A stretch of 64,000 nucleotides of DNA from Hathewaya histolytica. GTDB lineage: Bacteria > Bacillota > Clostridia > Clostridiales > Clostridiaceae. Shown here one piece after another: positions 53,781-63,097 of this stretch (position 1 is the stretch's first letter; each line of letters starts with the position of its first letter). Both the position numbers and the translations under genes were made by a program. Location of the stretch: NCBI RefSeq assembly GCF_901482605.1, contig NZ_LR590481.1, positions 2,294,001 to 2,358,000 of the forward strand, given 5' to 3'. Under the pieces are notes generated by a model. That model did not search any database, was not told where the DNA came from, and saw only the letters and a program-made list of their open reading frames with translations.

Positions 53781-55481
53781 CTATAATTCTAACTTAGATA
53801 TCTTATTGTTTCCTATCTTTTTTACTCCCATCCATAGTAATATGTCTAATATAATTACTGGTATGGTAAATACTAAAACAGCTTTGCAGTAAGATAAACT
53901 TAGCATAAACACCATAAAAATAGGTATTGAAGCTATTAAAAACATTACTAGCATATAAATAAGCACGTTCATATTTTGTTTTACAGCCTTCTGCTCATTA
54001 TCCCATATAAGTTTAGGATGTAATATATCTATTAATATCCCAATTAAGTTTGCAAAAACTACTCCCAAGAACATAATAAGACATGTAGATAATATAATTT
54101 TTATATTTGGCATAAAAATTACTATAAACATAACTAAACTTATAACACATCCTACCAAGTTAATTAATATTCCTGAAGAAAGTTTAGCAAACAATTGTAT
54201 ACTATAATCTACCGGTATAAATTTACTTAATATAATTTCTTTACCTTCCCTTGAAATACTAGTAACAGCAACAGGGCCCATGGTACAAATAACAAAACTC
54301 CATGCTAATGATATAGCTAAAACAAGACTCAAATGTGGTGAACCCACCTTTAATATCCCTCTTGCCTGTTTTAAATATTTAAATCCTTCCCCATTTGCTA
54401 ATATAGGGATTATAAAAAATAAAGGGAAAATAAAGTTCATTAAAACACAATTCATAAAATACGTTGGATTTCTAAATATAAGCCTTATTTCCTTTAACAA
54501 ATATGAATGATAAGAAGTCCTTCTTAGAGTATTCTTTGCAAACTCCTTAGAAGTTAACACCTTTCTCTTCCCGCTAGTTTCACCGCTTCCTATAGGACCC
54601 TTAAAATACAACCTTTGAGCAATTCCTAAAAAAATGTATATAGCAAGTATGGATACAGATATAAATAAAATAATATTTAAAAATCCTAGAAGCTTTGAAC
54701 TAAAAGTTAAGCTTTTTATAGCAAACATATTTGTAGGTATAACTTTATTAACAATTGAAAATATAGAATTACCCTTATTATTCACCAAGGATTGGATACT
54801 TCTATTACCACTACTCAAGTTTTCAAAGCTTTGCATATTAATATTAATAGCCATAACTATGATAAATGTAATCATCCCACTAACCATTCTAAACCTATCT
54901 TTATTTTTAACCACAGACGTAAAACTCATTATGACTATTGCTATAATTCCTCCTATGGTAAGAGGTATTATAGGTAAAAATATAAATACTATAATTGAAT
55001 ATATAATGTACGTAATAGTTATACCCTCATTTAAGCCATATGCTAAAATAGAAGGTGTATATGCAATTAAAGCTACAATATACATATATATAAGAATACT
55101 AAAAAATTTGCTTATTACTATTTCCCACGGCTTAAATGGTAACGATATAAGAGATTCTAAATCATTGGAAAAATAATATATAGTTATTGAAGATATAATT
55201 CCAAATACAAATATAAGCATACTTGTTATAGAAAGACCTGATGATAAAACAAAACTTTCATAATTAATAGGCTTTAAAACTTTATACATATCACCAGCTA
55301 TCTTAAATAAATTAAAAACAAAAGGAATAAATAAAATCATTAAAATAAAATAACTTAAAGCCCCTTTACCTTTAGATAACCATCCTATCTTATTTCTTTT
55401 TTTCTTAGTTGAAGCAGAAGCAAAATCCATACCATTACCACTTTTTAGAAGTATCTTGGTTAGCACTAAAACCTTATTCAT
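53781..55481 (-). CDS. ABC transporter permease, 566 residues
   Basis: A large membrane protein with about 12 hydrophobic segments in two halves, separated by a polar loop near 285-320 (GPIGSGETSGKRKVL). The segment SNDLESLISLPFKPWEI, with a repeat-like SREGKEIILSKFIPVDY in the second half, is typical of this ABC-2 exporter group. Substrate unknown. Its start overlaps the end of the ATPase gene by 8 bases. Confidence 0.85.
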   Translation of the reverse strand: MNKVLVLTKILLKSGNGMDFASASTKKKRNKIGWLSKGKGALSYFILMILFIPFVFNLFKIAGDMYKVLKPINYESFVLSSGLSITSMLIFVFGIISSITIYYFSNDLESLISLPFKPWEIVISKFFSILIYMYIVALIAYTPSILAYGLNEGITITYIIYSIIVFIFLPIIPLTIGGIIAIVIMSFTSVVKNKDRFRMVSGMITFIIVMAININMQSFENLSSGNRSIQSLVNNKGNSIFSIVNKVIPTNMFAIKSLTFSSKLLGFLNIILFISVSILAIYIFLGIAQRLYFKGPIGSGETSGKRKVLTSKEFAKNTLRRTSYHSYLLKEIRLIFRNPTYFMNCVLMNFIFPLFFIIPILANGEGFKYLKQARGILKVGSPHLSLVLAISLAWSFVICTMGPVAVTSISREGKEIILSKFIPVDYSIQLFAKLSSGILINLVGCVISLVMFIVIFMPNIKIILSTCLIMFLGVVFANLIGILIDILHPKLIWDNEQKAVKQNMNVLIYMLVMFLIASIPIFMVFMLSLSYCKAVLVFTIPVIILDILLWMGVKKIGNNKISKLEL

Positions 55482-56199
55482 TTTTAGTAAGCTCCAAGAA
55501 AATGTTTTCTAAGGATTCATTTTCTTTGTAATCTCTTCTTAAAGTTTCTAAATCGCCGCAATATAATACTTTTCCTTTATTTATAATGGCAACTATATCA
55601 CATAATTTTTCTGCTACTTCTAAAACGTGGGTTGAGAATAAAACAGTTTTTCCAGATTTCGCATGTTCTCTCATCATTTCTTTTAAAATAAAAGATGACT
55701 TTGGATCAAGACCAGTCAAAGGTTCATCTAATATCCATATGTCAGGATCATGGATTAAAACTCCCATAATAACTATCTTTTGTCTCATACCGTGAGAATA
55801 ACTTTGAATTTTATCCCCAAGTGCTTTTTTCATATCAAATCTTTCACATAAGGATTCTATCCTATTTTTTCTTATCTCTTCTGGTACCTCATAGATATCT
55901 CCCATAAAATTTAGATATTCAATTCCTTTTAATCTCAAAAATATATCTGGATTATCTGGTACAAAACCAAAACTCTTTTTTGCCTCTAAGGGTTTTTTTA
56001 TGATGTCATTACCCCCTATATTTATACTACCTTTATCAGGATTTATAATACCTGTAATCATTTTTATGGTGGTAGTCTTCCCTGCTCCGTTAGGACCTAA
56101 AAAACCAAATATCTTCCCATCTGGTATTACAAGGTTTAATTTTTCTATAACCTTATCCTTACCATTATAGGATTTTTCCACATCTACTATATTTATCAT
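55474..56199 (-). CDS. ABC transporter ATP-binding protein
   Basis: A 241-residue ATPase with Walker A (GPNGAGKTTTIKMI), signature YSHGMRQK, Walker B (IWILDEPLTGLD) and FSTHVL switch. Start ATG at 56199, 7 bases after AAGTGGG; a GTG four codons before overlaps the site. Works with the overlapping permease. Confidence 0.92.
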   Translation of the reverse strand: MINIVDVEKSYNGKDKVIEKLNLVIPDGKIFGFLGPNGAGKTTTIKMITGIINPDKGSINIGGNDIIKKPLEAKKSFGFVPDNPDIFLRLKGIEYLNFMGDIYEVPEEIRKNRIESLCERFDMKKALGDKIQSYSHGMRQKIVIMGVLIHDPDIWILDEPLTGLDPKSSFILKEMMREHAKSGKTVLFSTHVLEVAEKLCDIVAIINKGKVLYCGDLETLRRDYKENESLENIFLELTKNE

Positions 56200-56350
56200 A
56201 TACTCACCCACTTATATTTTTAATAATAATATCCAATTTAACTAAATACCATTAAATATTTATCAACATAGTAACACATATCTATCAATTCTGAAATAAT
56301 TAGTATGATATTTTAAGGTTATTTTAAGATACCTTAAATTTATATTGCTA

Positions 56351-56869
56351 TCATTTTAATAGCAGCTGAGTAAAGTAAATAGCTGAAATTATAGCTACTA
56401 TATCTGCAAGTATAGCCGCCCAAAGTGTATGTCTTATTTTCTTTATTTTTACTGAACCATAATATATAGATATAGTGTAAAATATAGTTTCCGTTGTTCC
56501 CATTATTATGGACGCAAGTATACCTATATAAGTATCAGGTCCATGACTTTTTATAATATCTGTAAATACTCCTAAAGCACCACTTCCAGATAAAGGCTTT
56601 ATTAGCACTAATGGAAGTACTTCTGAAGGCAAATTAAATATAGATGTTACTTTATTCAAAACCTTTATAACTCCATCCAAAAGTCCTGACTCTCTTATTA
56701 TAGCAACCGCTAAAATCATAGCTAATAGATAAGGGAATATATTCAAACAAATATTTATACCTTCTTTAGCACCTTCTATAAAACATTCATAGACCCTGAC
56801 ACCCTTTAATATCCCTATAACCACTACACACCCAATAATTAGTGATACTAAGTTATTTGTAACCCCCAT
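56351..56869 (-). CDS. spmB: Spore maturation protein B
   Basis: A 172-residue membrane protein with nucleoside-recognition (Gate) domain features; IIMGTTETIFYTISIYYGSVK is the SpmB signature. Together with SpmA it is needed for spore core dehydration in Bacillus and Clostridium. Eleven bases after spmA. Start ATG after GGGGGTGG. Confidence 0.95.
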   Translation of the reverse strand: MGVTNNLVSLIIGCVVVIGILKGVRVYECFIEGAKEGINICLNIFPYLLAMILAVAIIRESGLLDGVIKVLNKVTSIFNLPSEVLPLVLIKPLSGSGALGVFTDIIKSHGPDTYIGILASIIMGTTETIFYTISIYYGSVKIKKIRHTLWAAILADIVAIISAIYFTQLLLK

Positions 56870-56880
56870 AAATCCACCCC

Positions 56881-57456
56881 CTAAAAATATTTTTGCAATA
56901 TCTTACAAAAGACTATACCCGCAATCGATGCAATAGCTGTAGATATAATAGCTGGAAGAATTATTATCGCTGGATTTTTAGAATTATATGCTGCTCTAAC
57001 AGAAATAATAGTTGTAGGCAATAATTGAATACAAGTAGCGTTTAACACCAAAAATAAAACCATATCATTAGATGCTTTACTTTTATCTGGGTTTAATTTT
57101 TGCATCTCTTCCATAGCTTTTATACCGGCTGGGGTAGCCGCATTAGATACACCCATCATATTAGCAGATAAGTTCATAATTATAGCCTCCATTGCTTTTT
57201 CACTTCTTGCCTCATCCCTAAATATTACTTTTAATACAGGCTTCAATAATTTAGCTATCCCTCTCATAACTCCACTTTCCTGAAGTATCTTTATAACCCC
57301 ACACCATAAAGCCAATATACCAACTAAATTTATTATAAGTTGAACTGTTGAACCAGCTGAGTTTACGATAGCCTTAGATACAATTTCACCTCGTCCATTA
57401 AATATTCCAAAACCTATACCACTAACAATTAAAAAAAACCAAATAATATTAATCAT
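56881..57456 (-). CDS. spmA: Spore maturation protein A
   Basis: A 191-residue membrane protein. MNLSANMMGVSNAATPAGIK and FLVLNATCIQLLPTTIIS are typical SpmA blocks with the Gate-domain fold. Start ATG at 57456, after GGGGGG; the GTG five codons upstream lies in front of that site. Forms a two-gene operon with spmB. Confidence 0.95.
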   Translation of the reverse strand: MINIIWFFLIVSGIGFGIFNGRGEIVSKAIVNSAGSTVQLIINLVGILALWCGVIKILQESGVMRGIAKLLKPVLKVIFRDEARSEKAMEAIIMNLSANMMGVSNAATPAGIKAMEEMQKLNPDKSKASNDMVLFLVLNATCIQLLPTTIISVRAAYNSKNPAIIILPAIISTAIASIAGIVFCKILQKYF

Positions 57457-57592
57457 AAAAAACCCCCCCACTACACTTATACAATAATTTATATGCGTGT
57501 ACTGACGGAATTTTCCCTTGTTTTTAACTTATTTTAGTGTTAACATAAATTTATTGTAATAAGTCATAAGTATTTCAACCTAGGAGGTATTA

Positions 57593-57841
57593 ATGATTCA
57601 TAAAGAAACTATGGTATACATAGAAAGTGAATATTCAATAATCCATGAAACCCCTTGTGAGTTTTGTGGCAAAAATTTCAAAATAGAGGACATGTCTGTA
57701 GAATTTATAGAGGGTACTCCTCATCATTTCTGTTACTGTACTTGCAATAACTGTGGTAACGAAAAAATGTTTGTATTTCTAGCTCCTTACTTCAAAAAGG
57801 AAGAATTAATACAATATACTGTAAATGGTTTATTAAATTAA
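57593..57841 (+). CDS. Small zinc-ribbon-like protein
   Basis: An 82-residue protein with two CxxC pairs, PCEFCGKNF and CTCNNCGNEK (plus one more Cys at CYCTC), that should bind one zinc. No membrane segment. The family is not known to me. Start ATG 7 bases after TAGGAGG. It is divergent from spmA and followed by a terminator. Confidence 0.75.
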   Translation: MIHKETMVYIESEYSIIHETPCEFCGKNFKIEDMSVEFIEGTPHHFCYCTCNNCGNEKMFVFLAPYFKKEELIQYTVNGLLN

Positions 57842-57876
57842 AAAGAGCTGATTAAATTCCACTCAGCCCTTTTTTA
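57841..57876 (+). terminator. Terminator of the zinc-ribbon ORF
   Basis: AAAAGAGCTGA (57841-57851) pairs with TCAGCCCTTTT with one mismatch, then T-run. Confidence 0.8.
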
Positions 57877-57910
57877 ATTAATAAATTAAACTATATAATT
57901 TTATGTATAA

Positions 57911-59911
57911 TTAATTATTATATATATCAGAAAACTCTATACTAAGCATATCTTTTTCTTCTACTAAATTCAAATTATTTATTTTTTCTTCTTCTTTTAA
58001 ACTATACTTACTACAAGGAATATCTATAACAAATTCACTTCCTCCTCCGAATTCGCTATTTACATAAACTCTACCACTATGCATTTTGACAAAAGCATTA
58101 ACTACAGATAATCCAACTCCCGTACCTTCAGCCATCCTGCTAAAAGACTTATCTACTTGAGTAAATATTTTAAATATCTCTTTTTGTTTATTTTTAGGTA
58201 TTCCTATTCCATTATCTTTTACAGAAATGACAACCTTATTTTTACTAGCATTTAAGTTTACTAAGACTTCACTTCCTCTTCCAGAAAACTTTATTGCATT
58301 AGATAATAAATTCAACATCACTCGTTTAATTTTATCTAAATCAAAGTACATATATTTTTCTTCCACATTAGTATCGAATACCAAATTAACTTCTCTATCA
58401 TGTAAATAATTAGATACAGCCATTGTGATATCCTCCACAACCTCTACAATATTATAACATTTTAACTCTAAAGGCATATATCCAAGCTCCACTCTGCTAA
58501 GATCAATAATATTATTAACTAATCTTAATATTCTATAGGAATTTTGCATCGACATGTTTATGTATTCTCTTAATTTATCCTTTTTCTGTTCTACTTCTAT
58601 ATCTTCCTGTATAAGTTTTATCATAAACTGATTAGCAGAAAAAATTATATTTAGAGGTGTTCTAATTTCATGAGATATATTGCTAAAAATTTCTGATTTT
58701 ATTTTATCAAGTTCTCTAGCCTGTTTTAACAGTAACGTTTTCTCTAAAACTTTTTTTTGAAGTCTATCTATCTTATTACTCTCCGTAATATCTCTCACTA
58801 TACTTAACAAAGCCTTTTTACCTTTGTAAGGTATAAGCGCACACTTAATTTCTAAATTCAGGTTTCTTCTATCCTTTTTTCTTTTTAATTTTATCTTAAT
58901 AGTTTTATTATCTTTCTTATTTTCTAAATCACTAACCCTTACTTTTACTTTACTTTTACTATCTCTATTATAGTTAAAAAATTCATAAAAGGATTTGTCC
59001 TTAATTTTTTCTAAGGAATCCCCACCCAACATCTCAATACCAGAATTGTTAGTATAAACAATTTTCTCTTCCTCACAAATAAATAAGGCATCTGGCATAA
59101 GATCTAATACTGTTTTATATCTTTTTTCACTTTTAACCAATTCTTGCTGCATACGTTTCTTTTCTGTAATATCAAAGGCAAAAATTATGGTACTATCTTC
59201 TGATCCTGTGTTTATATCACCTTTAATTATGTATATCCACTTAAAATTACCACTTTTATCTTTTATCTTTATTTCGTCTTTAACCGGTTTACTACAGTTA
59301 TTTGCCGACAATCTTAATCTTGTTAAAATTTTAGAATAGCTCGGACAACATATACTTTCTAGCCCGTTTGACTGTAACTCAAATAAACTATACCCTATAC
59401 ATTCTTCCGCTACGGAATTAATATACTTCAACTTATCACCTGAATATGCGAAGATAAGCATAGAAGCCTTTTTAGTTATTTCATTAAAATCCGCAAAATT
59501 ATAAAACTCTTTATAATATTTTTTGTAAGCTATTTGTTCTAAATTATCAAAAAAATCATTATGCAAATTAATCTTTTTTAATTTTTTATAACAATTTAAA
59601 TTTACTGAGTTCATAACACCCATATTTAGAACCTTTTTATAAATCTTCAATATACTGATTGTCTCTTCAAAAGATGTAAATCTACCTATGTACATTATAG
59701 AGTCTAATAATTTTTGATTAACTTCAAAATCTTCATTATGTATATTAAACTTTTCTATTTCCTTATCTATTTTTTTGAAAGTTTCATTTATAACACGGCA
59801 TAAATCAATTTTATAATTTTTTTCTTTTGTAAATGGCAATATAACCTTACTTTTATTAACTGGCTTTATAATACTACTTAATCCCTCTATAAAAGCATTC
59901 AATACACTCAC
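57911..59911 (-). CDS. Orphan cytoplasmic PAS sensor histidine kinase
   Basis: A 666-residue kinase without membrane helix or signal. Residues 1-140 are a hydrophilic N-terminal region of unknown type; about 145-255 and 260-380 are PAS domains (WIYIIKGDINTG, YKTVLDLMPDALFICEEEK). HisKA has IFSNISHEIRTPLN with His414; the ATPase domain has the N box (MLNLLSNAIKFS), DNGIGIP and GTGVGLSVV. No response regulator is near. In clostridia several orphan kinases phosphorylate Spo0A; the spmAB neighbour fits but does not prove this. Confidence 0.9.
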   Translation of the reverse strand: MSVLNAFIEGLSSIIKPVNKSKVILPFTKEKNYKIDLCRVINETFKKIDKEIEKFNIHNEDFEVNQKLLDSIMYIGRFTSFEETISILKIYKKVLNMGVMNSVNLNCYKKLKKINLHNDFFDNLEQIAYKKYYKEFYNFADFNEITKKASMLIFAYSGDKLKYINSVAEECIGYSLFELQSNGLESICCPSYSKILTRLRLSANNCSKPVKDEIKIKDKSGNFKWIYIIKGDINTGSEDSTIIFAFDITEKKRMQQELVKSEKRYKTVLDLMPDALFICEEEKIVYTNNSGIEMLGGDSLEKIKDKSFYEFFNYNRDSKSKVKVRVSDLENKKDNKTIKIKLKRKKDRRNLNLEIKCALIPYKGKKALLSIVRDITESNKIDRLQKKVLEKTLLLKQARELDKIKSEIFSNISHEIRTPLNIIFSANQFMIKLIQEDIEVEQKKDKLREYINMSMQNSYRILRLVNNIIDLSRVELGYMPLELKCYNIVEVVEDITMAVSNYLHDREVNLVFDTNVEEKYMYFDLDKIKRVMLNLLSNAIKFSGRGSEVLVNLNASKNKVVISVKDNGIGIPKNKQKEIFKIFTQVDKSFSRMAEGTGVGLSVVNAFVKMHSGRVYVNSEFGGGSEFVIDIPCSKYSLKEEEKINNLNLVEEKDMLSIEFSDIYNN

Positions 59912-59986
59912 CCTTTGTCACAATAATCCATATACTCTTTTATTATAATATTTTTTTCCAAAGTAGTAAACATTATATAAGAAAAA

Positions 59987-60030
59987 TCTTGTATAATGTA
60001 GATTTTTAACTTAAATTACATTATACAAGA
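59987..60030 (-). terminator. Terminator of the YitT gene
   Basis: A 14-bp perfect stem (TCTTGTATAATGTA with TACATTATACAAGA), then ATTTTTCTT on minus. Confidence 0.8.
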
Positions 60031-60054
60031 CTTTATATGTAGGTTATTAGTATA

Positions 60055-60927
60055 TTATAATTTCATAAACCCTTCTCCCAAAGCCTCTCTAACATCACTT
60101 ACAGTAATAAAAGCCTTAGGATCAATGTCCTTTACAATCTTCCTCAAAGATACAATCTGTTTTTGTGATACTACAATAAAGAGCATATCTTTTTCTACTT
60201 TAGTATACATTCCTCTTCCTTTTATATATGTAGAACCCCTTTTTAGTTTAGATGCTACACTCTCTGATATCTCAGTAGATTTGTTAGAAATAATTAGTAC
60301 AGCCTTAGCAAAATTTACACCCTCTACTATAGTAGAAACCACTTTAGATACCACATAAACGGAAACCAATGCATACATAGCCCTTTCAACCCCAAAAACA
60401 ATAGCTCCCATTAGTATAATAGTAGAGTCTATAAACATCATTATTTTAGCAATAGTTAAAGACTCAAATTTATACTGTATAATACTAGCTGCCATATCAC
60501 TTCCACCTGTTGTAGCTGAGGCTCTAAGCACCAATCCTACTCCAGCCCCCAAAGATATTGCGCCATAAATAGAGGATAGAAATAAATTTTCATTAATTAG
60601 AACCCTCGGAATAAATTCTGTATACCACAGTGCTACAGAGAAGTACATCGCCGCAAACATAGATTTTGTACCGAATTTAAGTCCCCTTTGTTTTATACTT
60701 ATAGCAAATAAAGGAATATTAATTATTATATTGCTCATCCAAAGAGGTACACCATATCCTATAGTAGCCTTAGTAATGTGTTCAATTACAATAGCAAGTC
60801 CAGCTAATCCACCAATTACTAAGTTCGCAGGGACTAAAAACTGATTAACCCCAAAAGCAGCTATACTTACTCCTATCATGATTAATATATAATCATAACA
60901 CGTTTTGTTAAGATTACTTTTGTTCAT
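60055..60927 (-). CDS. YitT-family membrane protein (DUF161/DUF2179)
   Basis: A 290-residue protein with five or six N-terminal helices (GVNQFLVPANLVIGGLAGLA) and a C-terminal soluble DUF2179 domain (RGSTYIKGRGMYTKVEKDML). The function of the family is unsettled. Start ATG after GGGGGG. Monocistronic. Confidence 0.92.
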   Translation of the reverse strand: MNKSNLNKTCYDYILIMIGVSIAAFGVNQFLVPANLVIGGLAGLAIVIEHITKATIGYGVPLWMSNIIINIPLFAISIKQRGLKFGTKSMFAAMYFSVALWYTEFIPRVLINENLFLSSIYGAISLGAGVGLVLRASATTGGSDMAASIIQYKFESLTIAKIMMFIDSTIILMGAIVFGVERAMYALVSVYVVSKVVSTIVEGVNFAKAVLIISNKSTEISESVASKLKRGSTYIKGRGMYTKVEKDMLFIVVSQKQIVSLRKIVKDIDPKAFITVSDVREALGEGFMKL

Positions 60928-61014
60928 TATACCCCCCCTATTTTATAACAACCACTTGATATTCTAACACCTTATACCATTTTAAACAATATCATATTTA
61001 TTTATATATAAAAT

Positions 61015-61045
61015 AAAAGAGATGCATTAATTTGCATCTCTCTTT
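61015..61045 (-). terminator. Terminator of the P5C dehydrogenase gene
   Basis: GAGATGCA (61019-61026) pairs with TGCATCTC (61033-61040), with flanking A and T runs. Confidence 0.85.
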
Positions 61046-61056
61046 AATATATGTTA

Positions 61057-62604
61057 TTAAAATACTTCCCCAATAGTTTTAGCCTGTAAGAATAATAATA
61101 AGTAATCAGCGCCACCTGCTTTAGAATCAGTTCCTGACATGTTGAATCCACCAAATGGTTCAACACCTACAAGTGCTCCTGTACACTTTCTATTAATGTA
61201 AAGATTTCCTGCATGTAACTCTCTTTTAGCTTTTTCAACCTTGCATCTATTCTTAGAGAAGAATGCTCCTGTTAATCCATAAACAGTTCCATTAGCAATA
61301 GATATACCATCTTCAAAATCTTTAGCCTTAATTATAGCAACTACTGGTCCAAAGATTTCTTCTTGAGCTATTCTTGCATTTCTATCAATATCAGCTATAA
61401 CTGTAGGTGCTATAAAGTATCCATTTTCGCCAGCTTTTTCTCCACCAGCTAAAAGTCTTCCTTCACCTTTACCTATTTCAATATATTCTAAAATCTTATT
61501 GTAAGCCTTTTCATCTATAACAGGAGATACATTTACCCCATACTCCCTAGCTTGGCCAACTTTTAATTTCTTTGTCTCTTCTACAACTTTAGCTACAACT
61601 TCATCATAAACATCTTCAACTATAATAGCTCTTGAACAAGCTGAACATTTTTGGCCTTGGAATCCGAATGCTGAAGCAACGATAGCTTTTGCAGCTGCAT
61701 CTAAATCAGCTTCGCTGTCTACTAATATGAAGTCTTTACCACCCATTTCAGCTACAACACGTTTAATCCATTTTTGTCCTGGAGCCATTTCAGCTGCCAT
61801 TCTGTTTATTCTTAAACCTACATCCATTGATCCTGTAAAGTTTATAAATCTAATTTGTGGATGTGAAGTTAAATAATCACCAACAGCTCCTCCTGGTCCT
61901 GGTAAGAAGTTAACAACACCTTTTGGTAATCTTATCTCTTCTAAAACTTCCATAAACTTAGCAGCTATGATTGGAGTTGTACTCGCTGGTTTCATGATAA
62001 CAGTATTTCCTGTTACTATCGCAGCTGCTGTCATACCTACTAAAATAGCTAATGGGAAGTTCCAAGGTGCAACAACTAATCCCACTCCAAGTGGTATATA
62101 TCTACATTCATTTAATTCATTAGGAATTGGTGTGATTTCCATTCCCTTTGCATAGCTTAACATTTGTCTTCCATAGTACTCTAAGAAATCAATAGCTTCT
62201 GCAGTATCAGCATCAGCTTCAGCCCAAATCTTACCAGCTTCTTCTACAAGTAAAGCTGAGAATTCATGTTTACGACGTCTCATTATTGCCGCTACATTGA
62301 AAAGATAATTAGCTCTTTCTGCAGGACAAACATTTTTCCAAGATTCAAAAGCAGTTAAAGCAGATTGAACAGCTTTTTCAGCAAGTTCAACTGTAGCCTT
62401 AGCTGTAGTTCCTATAACCTCATTGAAGTTTGATGGGTTTTTAGATACTATTTTTTCATCAGTATCTATTTTTTCTCCATTTATTACAAGTGGAAAGTGT
62501 TTACCCTTTTCACTATCGATTAATTTTAAAGCTTCTAACATAGCATCTTGATTTTCTTTTAAAGAAAAATTAGTAAATGGCTCATTTTTATACGGCATTA
62601 ACAT
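61057..62604 (-). CDS. rocA: L-glutamate gamma-semialdehyde (P5C) dehydrogenase
   Basis: A 515-residue aldehyde dehydrogenase, the same length as Roc[14 protein letters not shown] is the RocA-type start; [10 protein letters not shown] binds NAD, catalytic Glu is in [10 protein letters not shown] and catalytic Cys in [31 protein letters not shown] is typical of P5C dehydrogenases. It oxidises P5C/glutamate semialdehyde to glutamate or runs in reverse. It connects to HypD and ProC products 9 kb away. Start ATG at 62604 (8 bases after GGGGG); 62619 is upstream of that site. Confidence 0.92.
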   Translation of the reverse strand: MLMPYKNEPFTNFSLKENQDAMLEALKLIDSEKGKHFPLVINGEKIDTDEKIVSKNPSNFNEVIGTTAKATVELAEKAVQSALTAFESWKNVCPAERANYLFNVAAIMRRRKHEFSALLVEEAGKIWAEADADTAEAIDFLEYYGRQMLSYAKGMEITPIPNELNECRYIPLGVGLVVAPWNFPLAILVGMTAAAIVTGNTVIMKPASTTPIIAAKFMEVLEEIRLPKGVVNFLPGPGGAVGDYLTSHPQIRFINFTGSMDVGLRINRMAAEMAPGQKWIKRVVAEMGGKDFILVDSEADLDAAAKAIVASAFGFQGQKCSACSRAIIVEDVYDEVVAKVVEETKKLKVGQAREYGVNVSPVIDEKAYNKILEYIEIGKGEGRLLAGGEKAGENGYFIAPTVIADIDRNARIAQEEIFGPVVAIIKAKDFEDGISIANGTVYGLTGAFFSKNRCKVEKAKRELHAGNLYINRKCTGALVGVEPFGGFNMSGTDSKAGGADYLLLFLQAKTIGEVF

Positions 62605-62619
62605 AACATATTCCCCCAT

Positions 62620-63019
62620 TCTAATTAAATATATTTAACCCCAAATTACATAAAAAATTTTACTTAATTTATCGTAGGTTATTTATTCTTTTTATAAAGA
62701 ATTGATCAATACTTATTTCAGTATAATGAAAAAATTTTCACAACATGATTAACCCCAAAACTAATATAAAATAAATAAAAGGATAAATAACCTCTCATTT
62801 CAAATATAGTATATTATATTAATTCATAATAATCAACCCCGAAATTCTTTGTTATATGTTAATTATAAAACAATTTTTTCATTAATATTTGTCATGTTTT
62901 TTAACTATCAACATTAAATATTATATATATATTACCTATACGAAAAACTCCCTCTTTTGCCTTTTTACAAGATTGTTTTCATATATGTTAAATTTTATTT
63001 CATATTTATTAAAAACAGA
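62620..63019 (-). promoter_or_regulatory. Long upstream region of rocA with repeated boxes
   Basis: No ORF with ribosome site. On minus, TTTGGGGTTAA occurs at 62635-62645 and again at 62749-62759, with a variant TTTCGGGGTTGA at 62833-62844. AGGTTATTTAT (62676-62686) has its inverse ATAAATAACCT at 62783-62793. These repeated boxes look like regulator sites or parts of a leader. Confidence 0.45.
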
Positions 63020-63054
63020 AAAGTGCCTAAGTTTCACAAAAAATTAGACACTTT
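63020..63054 (-). terminator. Terminator of the antiporter gene
   Basis: AAAGTGCCTAA (63020-63030) pairs with TTAGACACTTT (63044-63054) with one mismatch. Confidence 0.7.
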
Positions 63055-63097
63055 GTTAAAATATTAAATAACTAGTTAAATAATCTGCAATATTATT

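Noticed and set aside
54634-55176. 180-codon plus ORF over the ABC permease
   Set aside because: Antisense of hydrophobic helices; no start signal, and the permease frame is clear.
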